From an uncultured Oscillospiraceae bacterium (GTDB lineage: Bacteria; Bacillota; Clostridia; Oscillospirales; Ruminococcaceae), in assembly GCA_949737515.1 (NCBI GenBank), contig CATJCP010000182.1:1-45592 (forward strand): DNA of 45,592 nucleotides. The letters run 5' to 3'. Of this stretch, positions 7,241 to 14,492 are shown piece after piece. The notes under the pieces are model-generated. The model made no database searches. It was not told the DNA's origin and was given only the letters and a program-made list of their open reading frames with translations. Each line of letters begins with the position of its first letter. The first letter of the stretch is position 1. A program made the position numbers and the translations under genes.

Positions 7241-9052
7241 TCAAGCCAGAAGCACAGCTGACGGGACAACCATCATGCTGTACAAAAAGGCGACCCCGAT
7301 GGCGGGGAGCAGCCTTGCGCCGGAGTGGCGATGGAAGGCTGCAGAAAAGTTTAGGCAGATGATAAAGGCCGCTGTTGAACAGAGAAGCCGGAAGCAGGCG
7401 GAGTAGGAGCCGGCCATCCACTGGAACAGACAGACCGCCAGAAAGGGAAGGAGCAGGACAGCACGATGGAGAAACCCCAGGAGCAGCCCGCCGTCATTGT
7501 CGGAGAACACATCGGCGTCCAGCTCTATGGTGTAAAAGAATACGGACATGACCGCTGTAAAGGCGATCATCCAAAAGACCCGGTCGCCGCCTAAAAGGGT
7601 CTGGAACAGGCCGCTGTCCCCCAGGAACCACACCACTGCACAGAGCCCGGCCAGCATGGCGATAGAGGTGGCGGTCCTCCACAGGGAGAGGGTTCCGGTA
7701 AAGGTCTGGATAGAGCCAGAGGCGCCAGGCATTTTTTTTATTAGATAGAGCAGAAGCAGGGCAAAGCCATACCCCGCCATAGAGGCAGTGGGCAAAAGCC
7801 GGCCGGAAGGTTCCCCAAGGGGGAGGATGCTGAACACCAGCCAGAGGATCAGCCCGACAAGCCCACCAGCGGCCCAGAGCAGCAGCCGTATGACCAGGGA
7901 GCGCCAAGGATACAGGGAAATGCCGCAGCGGTCCCGGCTTATGCCAGGGTACCGGTTCCAGGAGAGAGCCATGGAACAGGCGCTGATGGTGATCAGAGCA
8001 ATGACTGCCGCACACCAGCAGATTACCCGCAGCAAGGGGAAGAAGGAGGTGGTGGAAACCGTGCGCAGTCCCGCCTTGTAGTGGGCCCAGTTCTTGGAGG
8101 CGGCTGAAGTGCTGTTGGAAAACATCTGATAGGGGTGGTAGCCGGAGGGGAGCAGGGTAAAGGTGACATTGCCGGAGGTGGAGGAAACCCCCGCCGTTTT
8201 GGTGGAGCTTCCGTTGATCAGGGTGTTGTAAAGCCTGCTGGTCAGGGAGTCCTCCTCTTCGCCGGGATCTTCTCCGTCGGAATCCGACGCGGCCTTGCTG
8301 GATGATGCCTGCTTTTTCTCTTCCCCTTTGGGAAGGGCGGGGGCGGAGCCGGTGAGCTTCCGGTAGAGCTCCTGTACGGATCCCTGGGAAACCACGTCGT
8401 CCTTTTCCGAGGCGATGAGCTGCAGAGGGATGGAGATAGAATTGGCAGACAGGGAGTTGACCCAGCCTGTTTTGTTGTCGTCCTGGCGGCCAAGGTAAAT
8501 AGAGCCTCCATCCTCACCGTCGAGGATCACGTAGGGGGAGATCAGGCTGGCCCCCATAAAGGCGGGTTGGTCTGACGCGATAATCTGGAGCAGCGCCCTG
8601 GCCCCATAGCCATGGCCCACCACCAGGATGTTTCCATCCTCCAGGCCAGACTTTTTGCGGAAGGCTTCCAGGCCGCCCCGCACCTCCTGTACCAGCCGGT
8701 CAGAGGCCTTGTCCGGGTCCAGCGCCTGGACTGCAGAGCCGTGTCCGCTTAGATCCATGACCATAACCGAAGCGCCGCTTCCATAATAATCCTGGGCCAG
8801 GGATTTGAGGACATTTTGATCCTCCCCCACATCCCCCACGACGAACACCCCCTTGGACAGCGCCCCTTGGTAATAAGAGGCCTTAGACTGGACCTTCCCG
8901 CCCACTGAAACCGCTGTCTCCACATCCCTGCGAAACAGCGGGAAATTCAGCCCAAACAGGCCGATTACAGCTCCAAGGAGCAGGACGATCCCCATCCATT
9001 GAAAGAACCTTACCGCCCGCAAATATAACAACCCCTTTTGTCCGATTGTCAT
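7241..9052 (-). CDS. Multi-spanning membrane protein with alpha/beta-hydrolase-like domain
   Basis: A 603-residue protein. Residues 16-37 form a membrane segment, about 65-290 an alpha/beta-hydrolase-like domain outside the membrane, then a Ser/Lys/Glu-rich linker and about eight membrane segments in the C-terminal 270 residues. The nucleophile elbow, normally G-x-S-x-G, reads GHGYG at 146-150, so the catalytic Ser is replaced by Gly and ordinary esterase activity is doubtful. VMVMDLSGHG at 96-105 is typical of the fold. An upstream TTG at 9163 would add 37 residues that look unlike a coding N-terminus; ATG 9052 was chosen because translation then starts at the membrane segment. The function is unknown; a permease or sensor role is only a guess. 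Confidence 0.72.
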   Translation of the reverse strand: MTIGQKGLLYLRAVRFFQWMGIVLLLGAVIGLFGLNFPLFRRDVETAVSVGGKVQSKASYYQGALSKGVFVVGDVGEDQNVLKSLAQDYYGSGASVMVMDLSGHGSAVQALDPDKASDRLVQEVRGGLEAFRKKSGLEDGNILVVGHGYGARALLQIIASDQPAFMGASLISPYVILDGEDGGSIYLGRQDDNKTGWVNSLSANSISIPLQLIASEKDDVVSQGSVQELYRKLTGSAPALPKGEEKKQASSSKAASDSDGEDPGEEEDSLTSRLYNTLINGSSTKTAGVSSTSGNVTFTLLPSGYHPYQMFSNSTSAASKNWAHYKAGLRTVSTTSFFPLLRVICWCAAVIALITISACSMALSWNRYPGISRDRCGISLYPWRSLVIRLLLWAAGGLVGLILWLVFSILPLGEPSGRLLPTASMAGYGFALLLLYLIKKMPGASGSIQTFTGTLSLWRTATSIAMLAGLCAVVWFLGDSGLFQTLLGGDRVFWMIAFTAVMSVFFYTIELDADVFSDNDGGLLLGFLHRAVLLLPFLAVCLFQWMAGSYSACFRLLCSTAAFIICLNFSAAFHRHSGARLLPAIGVAFLYSMMVVPSAVLLA

Positions 9053-9151
9053 GTTGATCAGGGGACTGACCAACGGCTCCCTTTTCGCTGCCTTCGGGTG
9101 GAGACAGGGAAAAGGAGTAAAATGTCGTTTTGTCAAAGTAGGACTGGAATT

Positions 9152-9180
9152 AGTATAACACAAACCCGCTCATTGTTCTA
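9152..9180 (-). promoter_or_regulatory. Possible promoter of the membrane-hydrolase gene
   Basis: On the minus strand TAGAAC (9175-9180) and TATACT (9152-9157) are spaced by 17 nt. The -10 is good, the -35 weak. If real, the message starts near 9145, which fits the ATG at 9052 and excludes the upstream TTG. Confidence 0.35.
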
Positions 9181-9203
9181 CCAGATAAAATAGGATATTT
9201 TTT

Positions 9204-9226
9204 GAAATTCCCTCAAAAACGAGGGG
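9204..9226 (-). terminator. Weak terminator-like hairpin after the DHHW gene
   Basis: A short CCCTC/GAGGG hairpin with a six-base loop lies at 9210-9225 and, read leftward, is followed by AATTTCAAAAAA rather than a clean T run. It may end the MBOAT-DHHW message; the support is modest. Confidence 0.3.
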
Positions 9227-9298
9227 GCAATATTAAAATACGACAGCAGAAAAAGTGAATTTCCCCTTGAAAATGGGATTATACTGCCCTTTTCCCGA

Positions 9299-10465
9299 TC
9301 AATAGCGGAGCTTGGGAATATTCGTATCCGTCACAAAGTTCATAAAGTTGTATAAAATTAACACATCGTCAAAGGAAAGATCCATATCTGTCAGCACTGC
9401 GCTGAATTTTCCCAGATACCGCAGGTCCACCACATATACCTCGTCGAAATTGTAGCAGAGATAAGGGGCAAAAGAATTTCCGTAGGAATCCTTTACCACC
9501 AGCACCCGGCTGATATTTCCCTCCCGGCGGTATTGGTTGCATTGACTGTGCAGGACTGTCAGCGCCTTGTTTCCGTGCATCAGGCCGGAATACTTGTCCC
9601 GTACTTCAAAGCGGCTCAGGTCATTGAGGCTTTCCACCGGCTCCTGGTTGACCTCCACCCGGCAGGGGATATCGTACCAGACAATGGTATCCGGCTGTGT
9701 CCCAGCCCTTTTGGCTTTGGCGTCAAAGGTGCCGTAAAAATCCTTTACCTCGTGGCGTTCCAAAGACTGGTAATCCACTGGTTCCATCCCTAAGGAACGG
9801 ACGTATTCCCCGTAAGCCAGATAGGCGCCATAGGTGGTCCAATGGTGGTCGGTGCGGTAATAAAGCGCCTCCTCCCTGTGGGCGGAGAGGATCTGGGAAA
9901 GGGGGAGCAGCTTTAGGTCTGGGTCAGCAGCCCTCATGTGGTCGTATAACTCCTCAATGCGCTGGTTTTGGTCCACCGACACAGCAGAAAAGCCAGGGGG
10001 CGTCTTGTCGGTCAGAATGGCATAGGCATTGGGGATGATCGAAAAGGTTACAGGAAGGTCGGGGTATTTGTCCAGAAATTCCTCCATATATTGGATATTA
10101 GAGGCCAGGTTTTCTTCATCCACTGAAAAGACTTTTTCAAACAGATATCCATCCCTGCCATAGGCCACATTGTTGTTTTCGATCTTTGCCAGGAGGGATT
10201 CTGCCCGGGATTTTAGGGAGATCCAGCCGTCCCGCAGTACAAATTGATCATTGATATACTTTTCGTATTTTCTGGAATAGGCCTGTTCCCCGCCAGCCAT
10301 CAGGCTTTTCAAGGTGAGGGCGGGCTTTTGCTGGAGCATTCGATTCTCCATGTCAGAGAATTCCCTTGGAGGGAGCAGCAGATCCCAGAGGGTAAAGCCG
10401 AGAATAAACAGGGCAAAGAGCCAGATCAATGGCCTTTTGAGGAGTGCTTTCCATTTCTCTATCAT
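9299..10465 (-). CDS. DHHW family protein (AlgJ/AlgX-like O-acetylation partner)
   Basis: A 388-residue protein with one N-terminal membrane anchor (about 13-31) and a large extracytoplasmic SGNH-like domain of the DHHW family. The name-giving DHHW motif is at 206-209 in YYRTDHHWTTYG, and a KDSYGNSF block near 326-333 supplies the Ser-Asp elements typical of AlgJ/AlgX/PatB relatives. Such proteins take acyl groups passed by an MBOAT protein and place them on a surface polysaccharide or peptidoglycan. The MBOAT gene lies 18 nt upstream, so the two form one operon. The acceptor polymer cannot be told from the window, since no glycosyltransferase genes are adjacent. Confidence 0.87.
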   Translation of the reverse strand: MIEKWKALLKRPLIWLFALFILGFTLWDLLLPPREFSDMENRMLQQKPALTLKSLMAGGEQAYSRKYEKYINDQFVLRDGWISLKSRAESLLAKIENNNVAYGRDGYLFEKVFSVDEENLASNIQYMEEFLDKYPDLPVTFSIIPNAYAILTDKTPPGFSAVSVDQNQRIEELYDHMRAADPDLKLLPLSQILSAHREEALYYRTDHHWTTYGAYLAYGEYVRSLGMEPVDYQSLERHEVKDFYGTFDAKAKRAGTQPDTIVWYDIPCRVEVNQEPVESLNDLSRFEVRDKYSGLMHGNKALTVLHSQCNQYRREGNISRVLVVKDSYGNSFAPYLCYNFDEVYVVDLRYLGKFSAVLTDMDLSFDDVLILYNFMNFVTDTNIPKLRY

Positions 10466-10483
10466 CTGTGTATCCCTCCTTCC

Positions 10484-11866
10484 CTAAAACCGGAAATACA
10501 AAAATGGGTTGTAGCTGGCGTCAACCAGATAAGCCACTGACGCCGCCAGTACTGCTCCCATGCAGGCTAGGCTGACAGCAGCGTTGTCCTTTACCCTGGA
10601 GTATAGCCTCCAGGGAAGGGGGGTGGAGAACAGTATGGCCACCACAAAGGTAACGGCGTAGTTGCGCAGGTAATACATCCAGTCCATCCCGGCGGCGGGG
10701 GAGAACATCCTTTGCAGCAGTGCCCCCAGCTGGGAGAGATCGGTCACCGCAAAGATTGCCCAGCTGACCAGCAGGAAGAACAGCACATAGACGTGGGGCC
10801 AAACCTTCCCCCGGTTGAGATGGGGCAGCAGGAAGGATTTTTCCAGGATCAGGAATACCAGGAAAAAGAGCCCCCACAGGATAAAATTCCAGCTGGCTCC
10901 ATGCCAGAAGCCGGTGCAGAACCAGACGACAAACAGGTTAAAATACAGCCTCATTGGGGAGTCCACCCGGCTGCCTCCCAGGGGGAAGTAGAGATATTCC
11001 CGGAACCAGGAGCCAAGGGTCATATGCCAACGCCGCCAGAACTCGGTGAAGCTTTTGGAAACATAGGGGAAATCAAAGTTTTGGGGGAAGGTAAAGCCCA
11101 TCATTTTTCCAAGGCCGATTGCCATTTGGGAATAGCCGGAAAAGTCAAAATAGATCTGAAGGGTAAAGGCCGCCACCCCCATCCAGGCCAAAGGTGTGGA
11201 GATGCGGGAAAAGCCCAAGGTTTCAGAGACCTCGGTCCAGAGAGCGCCGATGTTGTTGGCGATAAGCACCTTCTTTCCCAGCCCCATGATAAAGGTCGAG
11301 ATACCCTCGGAGATCTGGTCCAGATCAACTGAGCGGTCCTTAAGCTCCCTGGAGATATCCGAATACCGTACAATGGGTCCGGCGATCAGCTGGGGAAACA
11401 GGGTGACAAAGGCAGCGAAGTCGATGATATTCCTTTCTGCCTTGACCTTTCCCCGGTAGACGTCAATGGAGTAGGACATGGTCTGGAAGGTATAGAAGCT
11501 GATGCCAATGGGAAGGGTGACGCGGGGGGCGCGGAGGGACAGGCCCAGAAGAGCATTGATATTTTCTACAAAAAAGCCTGTATATTTGAAGAAACCCAGC
11601 ATTCCCAGGTTAAAGACCATGGAGCAGGCCAGCAGCCACCGGCAGATGGTTTTATTCCGCCAGTACCGGTCAATCCCCAGACTGACAAAGTAGTCGACCA
11701 GCACCGAGGCGATCATGATGGGAAAATACTTTGGCTCTCCCCAGGAATAGAAAAACAGGCTGAGGAGAAAGATCACGCCGTTTTTCCACTTTTTCGGGGA
11801 GATAAAATAGATCAGCATGGCAGCGGGAAAAAATCGGAATAAAAATAGGATGCTGCTGAAAACCAT
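10484..11866 (-). CDS. MBOAT family O-acyltransferase (AlgI/DltB-like)
   Basis: A 460-residue polytopic membrane O-acyltransferase of the AlgI/PatA branch, with about eleven hydrophobic segments. Signature parts are the N-terminal VFSSILFLFRFFP, the YSIDVYRGK stretch, the P-x-L-x-AGPI-x-R block, FxDFSGYSxMAIG, an arginine-rich FWRRWH motif, and the catalytic His of GFWHGASWNF. It carries acyl groups across the membrane to the DHHW partner encoded next. The ATG at 11866 was chosen because AAAGGAG lies 10-11 bases before it and the length then fits the family; longer versions reach back to about 12058 through non-coding-looking sequence. Confidence 0.9.
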   Translation of the reverse strand: MVFSSILFLFRFFPAAMLIYFISPKKWKNGVIFLLSLFFYSWGEPKYFPIMIASVLVDYFVSLGIDRYWRNKTICRWLLACSMVFNLGMLGFFKYTGFFVENINALLGLSLRAPRVTLPIGISFYTFQTMSYSIDVYRGKVKAERNIIDFAAFVTLFPQLIAGPIVRYSDISRELKDRSVDLDQISEGISTFIMGLGKKVLIANNIGALWTEVSETLGFSRISTPLAWMGVAAFTLQIYFDFSGYSQMAIGLGKMMGFTFPQNFDFPYVSKSFTEFWRRWHMTLGSWFREYLYFPLGGSRVDSPMRLYFNLFVVWFCTGFWHGASWNFILWGLFFLVFLILEKSFLLPHLNRGKVWPHVYVLFFLLVSWAIFAVTDLSQLGALLQRMFSPAAGMDWMYYLRNYAVTFVVAILFSTPLPWRLYSRVKDNAAVSLACMGAVLAASVAYLVDASYNPFLYFRF

Positions 11867-11911
11867 CTGCTGGAACGCTCCTTTCATCGTGTAACAATCC
11901 GCATACTGTTC

Positions 11912-11940
11912 AGTATACCAGTTTTTGGCCCAATATTCCA
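11912..11940 (-). promoter_or_regulatory. Candidate promoter of the MBOAT-DHHW operon
   Basis: On the minus strand TGGAAT (11935-11940) and TATACT (11912-11917) are spaced by 17 nt. Transcription would start near 11904, about 38 nt before the ATG. The -35 is weak. Confidence 0.4.
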
Positions 11941-12022
11941 TAGTTGGCCGAAAATTTCGGACAGAATTTTGGGATTTTGGGTAAGCCCCCATCAGACGGA
12001 GAATACCGGTGGGGAAAACGCC

Positions 12023-12055
12023 AAAAAGGGGGATTGTTCCGCAGAACATCCCCCT
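12023..12055 (-). terminator. Intrinsic terminator after the DUF4358 gene
   Basis: Read leftward, AGGGGGATGTTC and GAACAATCCCCCT pair around a TGCG loop and are followed directly by five T. It separates the lipoprotein gene from the MBOAT operon. Confidence 0.85.
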
Positions 12056-12181
12056 CAAGGTTATTGTAATGCCTGTACGGCAGGCATAAATCTACGGGCT
12101 CAAGCCTCAGGAAACGTTGATACCAGCGAAGTGTTCTGGCTGAATTTTACACAAACTCAGCCGGACCCGATGTGGCAGGGA

Positions 12182-12829
12182 TCAGAAATGCCCTGCAATC
12201 GCGTCCACGCCGATTTGGGTTTGCTCCTGGGCGAATTTCAGCTGCTCCTCCTCCGATGCGTTTTCCCTTTCGTCAAAGGATCCCAGCATGACGAAGAACA
12301 CATAGTCCCCATGGCGCACCACCTGGGAGGAGTTGACCTTTGCCATATTCATGGGATACTGGAGGGAATCGGTTTGGAGCATGGTTTGGTAGGCAGTCAG
12401 CTGGGTTTCAACCTCTTCCCCCTTTCCCTCCACAGCCTTTATGGCGATGAAAGTGTCCACATGGGCGGACATCATCGGGCCTTCCGCGATAAAGCTTTCC
12501 ACATTTTCAGCGGTGATCCCATAGACCTCGGAGAGCTGCTGGGACTCTATCATCATAGAGGGGATATAATTCTCGCCATAGGCGGCCTTCACAGCGTCAT
12601 AGACCTCTTGGAGGGTGGAGTCAACCTCCGTGTCCGTATTGGGGGTTTCCTCCAGGTCGTCCTCTTCCTCCGGCATGGGCGCAGTGTCCGGAATGCTGAT
12701 AGAGCTTGTCTGAGAACTGCTTTGGGAAGGGGCGGAGCTGCTCTCAGAGGAGGAGGGAGAGCCTCCGCACCCCGCCAGGGAGGAGATCATCAGTAAAGCG
12801 GACAATATAAGAGCAATTCTTTTTTTCAT
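12182..12829 (-). CDS. DUF4358 domain lipoprotein
   Basis: A 215-residue lipoprotein of the DUF4358 family. The signal peptide ends in the lipobox SLAGC (Cys21), and a Ser-rich then acidic linker covers about 22-68. The folded domain follows, with YGENYIPSM near 84-92, the YGITAENVESFIAEGPMMS stretch and the TFIAIKAVEGK strand that mark the family. Its function is unknown; in many Clostridia DUF4358 genes lie beside MBOAT and DHHW genes, as here, which suggests a role in the same surface-modification process. The ATG at 12829 has AAAGGAACG about 10 nt upstream. It has its own terminator, so the link to the MBOAT operon is by neighbourhood only. Confidence 0.85.
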   Translation of the reverse strand: MKKRIALILSALLMISSLAGCGGSPSSSESSSAPSQSSSQTSSISIPDTAPMPEEEDDLEETPNTDTEVDSTLQEVYDAVKAAYGENYIPSMMIESQQLSEVYGITAENVESFIAEGPMMSAHVDTFIAIKAVEGKGEEVETQLTAYQTMLQTDSLQYPMNMAKVNSSQVVRHGDYVFFVMLGSFDERENASEEEQLKFAQEQTQIGVDAIAGHF

Positions 12830-13130
12830 AAATCAAAACGTTCCTTTCTTTTTGTGTTATTTTGTTTTGATATGGACCTTGAACAGCTGCCAGCTGTCAG
12901 TTATAAAGTAAACCCTTTGAAGGGGTTTTACTGCATGAGATAAATTTTTTACATATTTTTAAAAGTTGCTTCATTTGGGAATGATTTTATTTAGGTGGAT
13001 GAAATCATATGTCTCCCATTAGCATACCCAAAATTCGGGATACAAAATATGGTAAATATTGGTTTGCCCAAAAAGAACGCCCATCATCTATCTTTCAAGA
13101 CAACAGGCGTTCCATCAATCTGAAAAAGCC
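12830..13130. other. Intergenic region upstream of the DUF4358 gene
   Basis: About 300 bases without a gene. It contains the palindrome ACAGCTG-C-CAGCTGT (12883-12897), an imperfect repeat GTAAACCC/GGGGTTTTAC near 12908-12931, A+T-rich sequence without a convincing -35/-10 pair, and the terminator of the esterase gene at 13070-13112. The palindrome lies about 55 nt upstream of the lipoprotein start and could be an operator. Confidence 0.5.
13070..13112 (-). terminator. Terminator of the esterase gene
   Basis: GAACGCC (13075-13081) and GGCGTTC (13106-13112) pair; read leftward the stem is followed by CTTTTTGG. The loop is long, so it is a moderate-quality terminator. Confidence 0.5.
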
Positions 13131-13958
13131 TTACAACATTTTAAACTGTCTGCGGAGAAAAGTCAAGCATAACTCCATCCATTTTTCAGTGGCGGGGATG
13201 ATCCCGCTTTCCGTACGGGCTACGTCTGCCCGGCAGGTGGAAAGCCCGTGGCCCCCCTTTTCGAAGATATGAAGTTCGAAGGGGATATGGTGCCTTCTCA
13301 GGGCTGCGGCGAATACCATAGAATTCTCCACCGGCACAGAGCCGTCCTCCATTGTATGCCACAGGAAAGCGGGTGGGGTCTGTTCTCCCACAAACCGGTC
13401 TAGGGACATCTTCATTTGGTCCTCCAGATTTTTCCCACAGAGATTGACGAAGGAGCCTAAATGGCTGAATTCCCCGGCGATGAGCACCGAATAGTTCAGC
13501 AGCAGGGCATTGGGCTTGTTGCTGCCCTTGGGGATGCCCAGCTTTTCCGGGATATCCTCCCGGTTCCAGAATACCCCCAGGGACGCCGCCGCATGTCCCC
13601 CGGCGGAGGAGCCCATAACCGCGATCCGCTCCGGGTCCAGGTGCCACTCCTCCGCATGGGCGCGGACCAGGGAGACCGCCCAGCTGGCGTCCATCAGCGG
13701 CTTGTCCCCCAGGATTTCGTCTTCCTTCCTTTCCCAGTTGACCGAGTAGTTCAGCACAAAGGCATGGAAGCCGTTGGCATTGAACCAAACCGCCAGGTTC
13801 TCGGCCTCCCTTGGGGAAAGGTTTACATATCCGCCGCCAGGCAGGACAATGACCGCCGGACGGATGTCTCCCCCCAGCATACCGGGGATGGGGTCCATTA
13901 CAAAGGTGGTCAGGTCAACGCCGGGATGTCCCTCTCGGGCAATCTTTTGATATAACAT
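13131..13958 (-). CDS. Alpha/beta hydrolase, acetylesterase-like
   Basis: A 275-residue cytoplasmic alpha/beta hydrolase of the BD-FAE/xylan-esterase-like branch. The oxyanion motif is LPGGGY at 39-44, the nucleophile elbow is GSSAG at 116-120 with Ser118, the acid is the Asp in HTMEDGSVP, and the base His lies in EKGGHGLS near the C-terminus. Related enzymes remove acetyl groups from oligosaccharides or cleave short-chain esters. The gene stands alone, so the substrate is not indicated, though O-acylation genes are close by. GGAGGG lies nine bases before the ATG. Confidence 0.85.
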   Translation of the reverse strand: MLYQKIAREGHPGVDLTTFVMDPIPGMLGGDIRPAVIVLPGGGYVNLSPREAENLAVWFNANGFHAFVLNYSVNWERKEDEILGDKPLMDASWAVSLVRAHAEEWHLDPERIAVMGSSAGGHAAASLGVFWNREDIPEKLGIPKGSNKPNALLLNYSVLIAGEFSHLGSFVNLCGKNLEDQMKMSLDRFVGEQTPPAFLWHTMEDGSVPVENSMVFAAALRRHHIPFELHIFEKGGHGLSTCRADVARTESGIIPATEKWMELCLTFLRRQFKML

Positions 13959-14013
13959 AGTAGTAATCCCTCCGTTATTTATGATAGAGCTTTGATGGAA
14001 ACAGACAAGTTGG

Positions 14014-14364
14014 CTATTTCCTCAAGATAGAGTCCATAGGCTTTCCCTTTGACAGTTCATCAATGAGTTTGTCCAGATACCGAATCTCCCGCATCAGGGG
14101 CTCCTCAATACTCTCCACCCGCACGCCGCATACAACGCCCTGAATCAACAGCCTTTTTTCGTTGAGGCAGGGGGCGTTGCGAAAGAAATCCCCATAGGTG
14201 GGCGGATGTTCCATCATATCCGTCAATTGCTCCTGGGTGTATCCAGTGAGCCAGCGGATGATCTGGTCGGCCTCCTCCTGGGTGCGGCCTTTTTTCAGGG
14301 CCTTGTTCACCAGGGCCAGGTAGACCTTTTTGAAATCCATTTGGTATACCTTTTCAGGGCTCAT
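14014..14364 (-). CDS. DUF2200 family protein
   Basis: A 116-residue cytoplasmic protein of the DUF2200 family, of unknown function. The family features are the start [17 protein letters not shown], the IRWLTGYT block, and the ICGVRVE-like segment (here VVCGVRVE) followed by [19 protein letters not shown]-type sequence at the C-terminus. The length agrees with the family. The ATG at 14364 is preceded by GGAGG with seven bases of spacing; an upstream ATG at 14400 has none. The neighbours give no hint to its role. Confidence 0.82.
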   Translation of the reverse strand: MSPEKVYQMDFKKVYLALVNKALKKGRTQEEADQIIRWLTGYTQEQLTDMMEHPPTYGDFFRNAPCLNEKRLLIQGVVCGVRVESIEEPLMREIRYLDKLIDELSKGKPMDSILRK

Positions 14365-14430
14365 GGTTCTGCCTCCGTCAGCTGTTTTTCTGGGCTTCAT
14401 TCCAAAATCTTAGGCGTTGGGTTTGCGAAA

Positions 14431-14469
14431 AGAAAGCTGTTGTACAGCGACTGTGTACAACAGCTTTCT
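14431..14469 (-). terminator. Terminator after ispH-rpsA
   Basis: A 16-bp perfect inverted repeat, AGAAAGCTGTTGTACA (14431-14446) with its complement at 14454-14469 and a 7-nt loop. Read leftward it is followed by TTTT. It lies 24 nt after the stop of the fusion gene. Confidence 0.8.
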
Positions 14470-14492
14470 CAATTCTGCAAAACCAGCCGAAA

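Larger units (their letters stand above)
11867..12181. other. Intergenic region between DUF4358 and MBOAT genes
   Basis: About 315 bases without a gene. They hold the terminator of the DUF4358 gene (12023-12055), a short ATGCCTG/CAGGCAT hairpin near 12070-12086, and a candidate promoter for the MBOAT operon (11912-11940). I see no small gene with a ribosome binding site. Confidence 0.6.

Noticed and set aside
13009-13272. An 87-codon plus-strand frame near the esterase terminator
   Set aside because: It overlaps the esterase gene in antisense, has a weak start and no family features.
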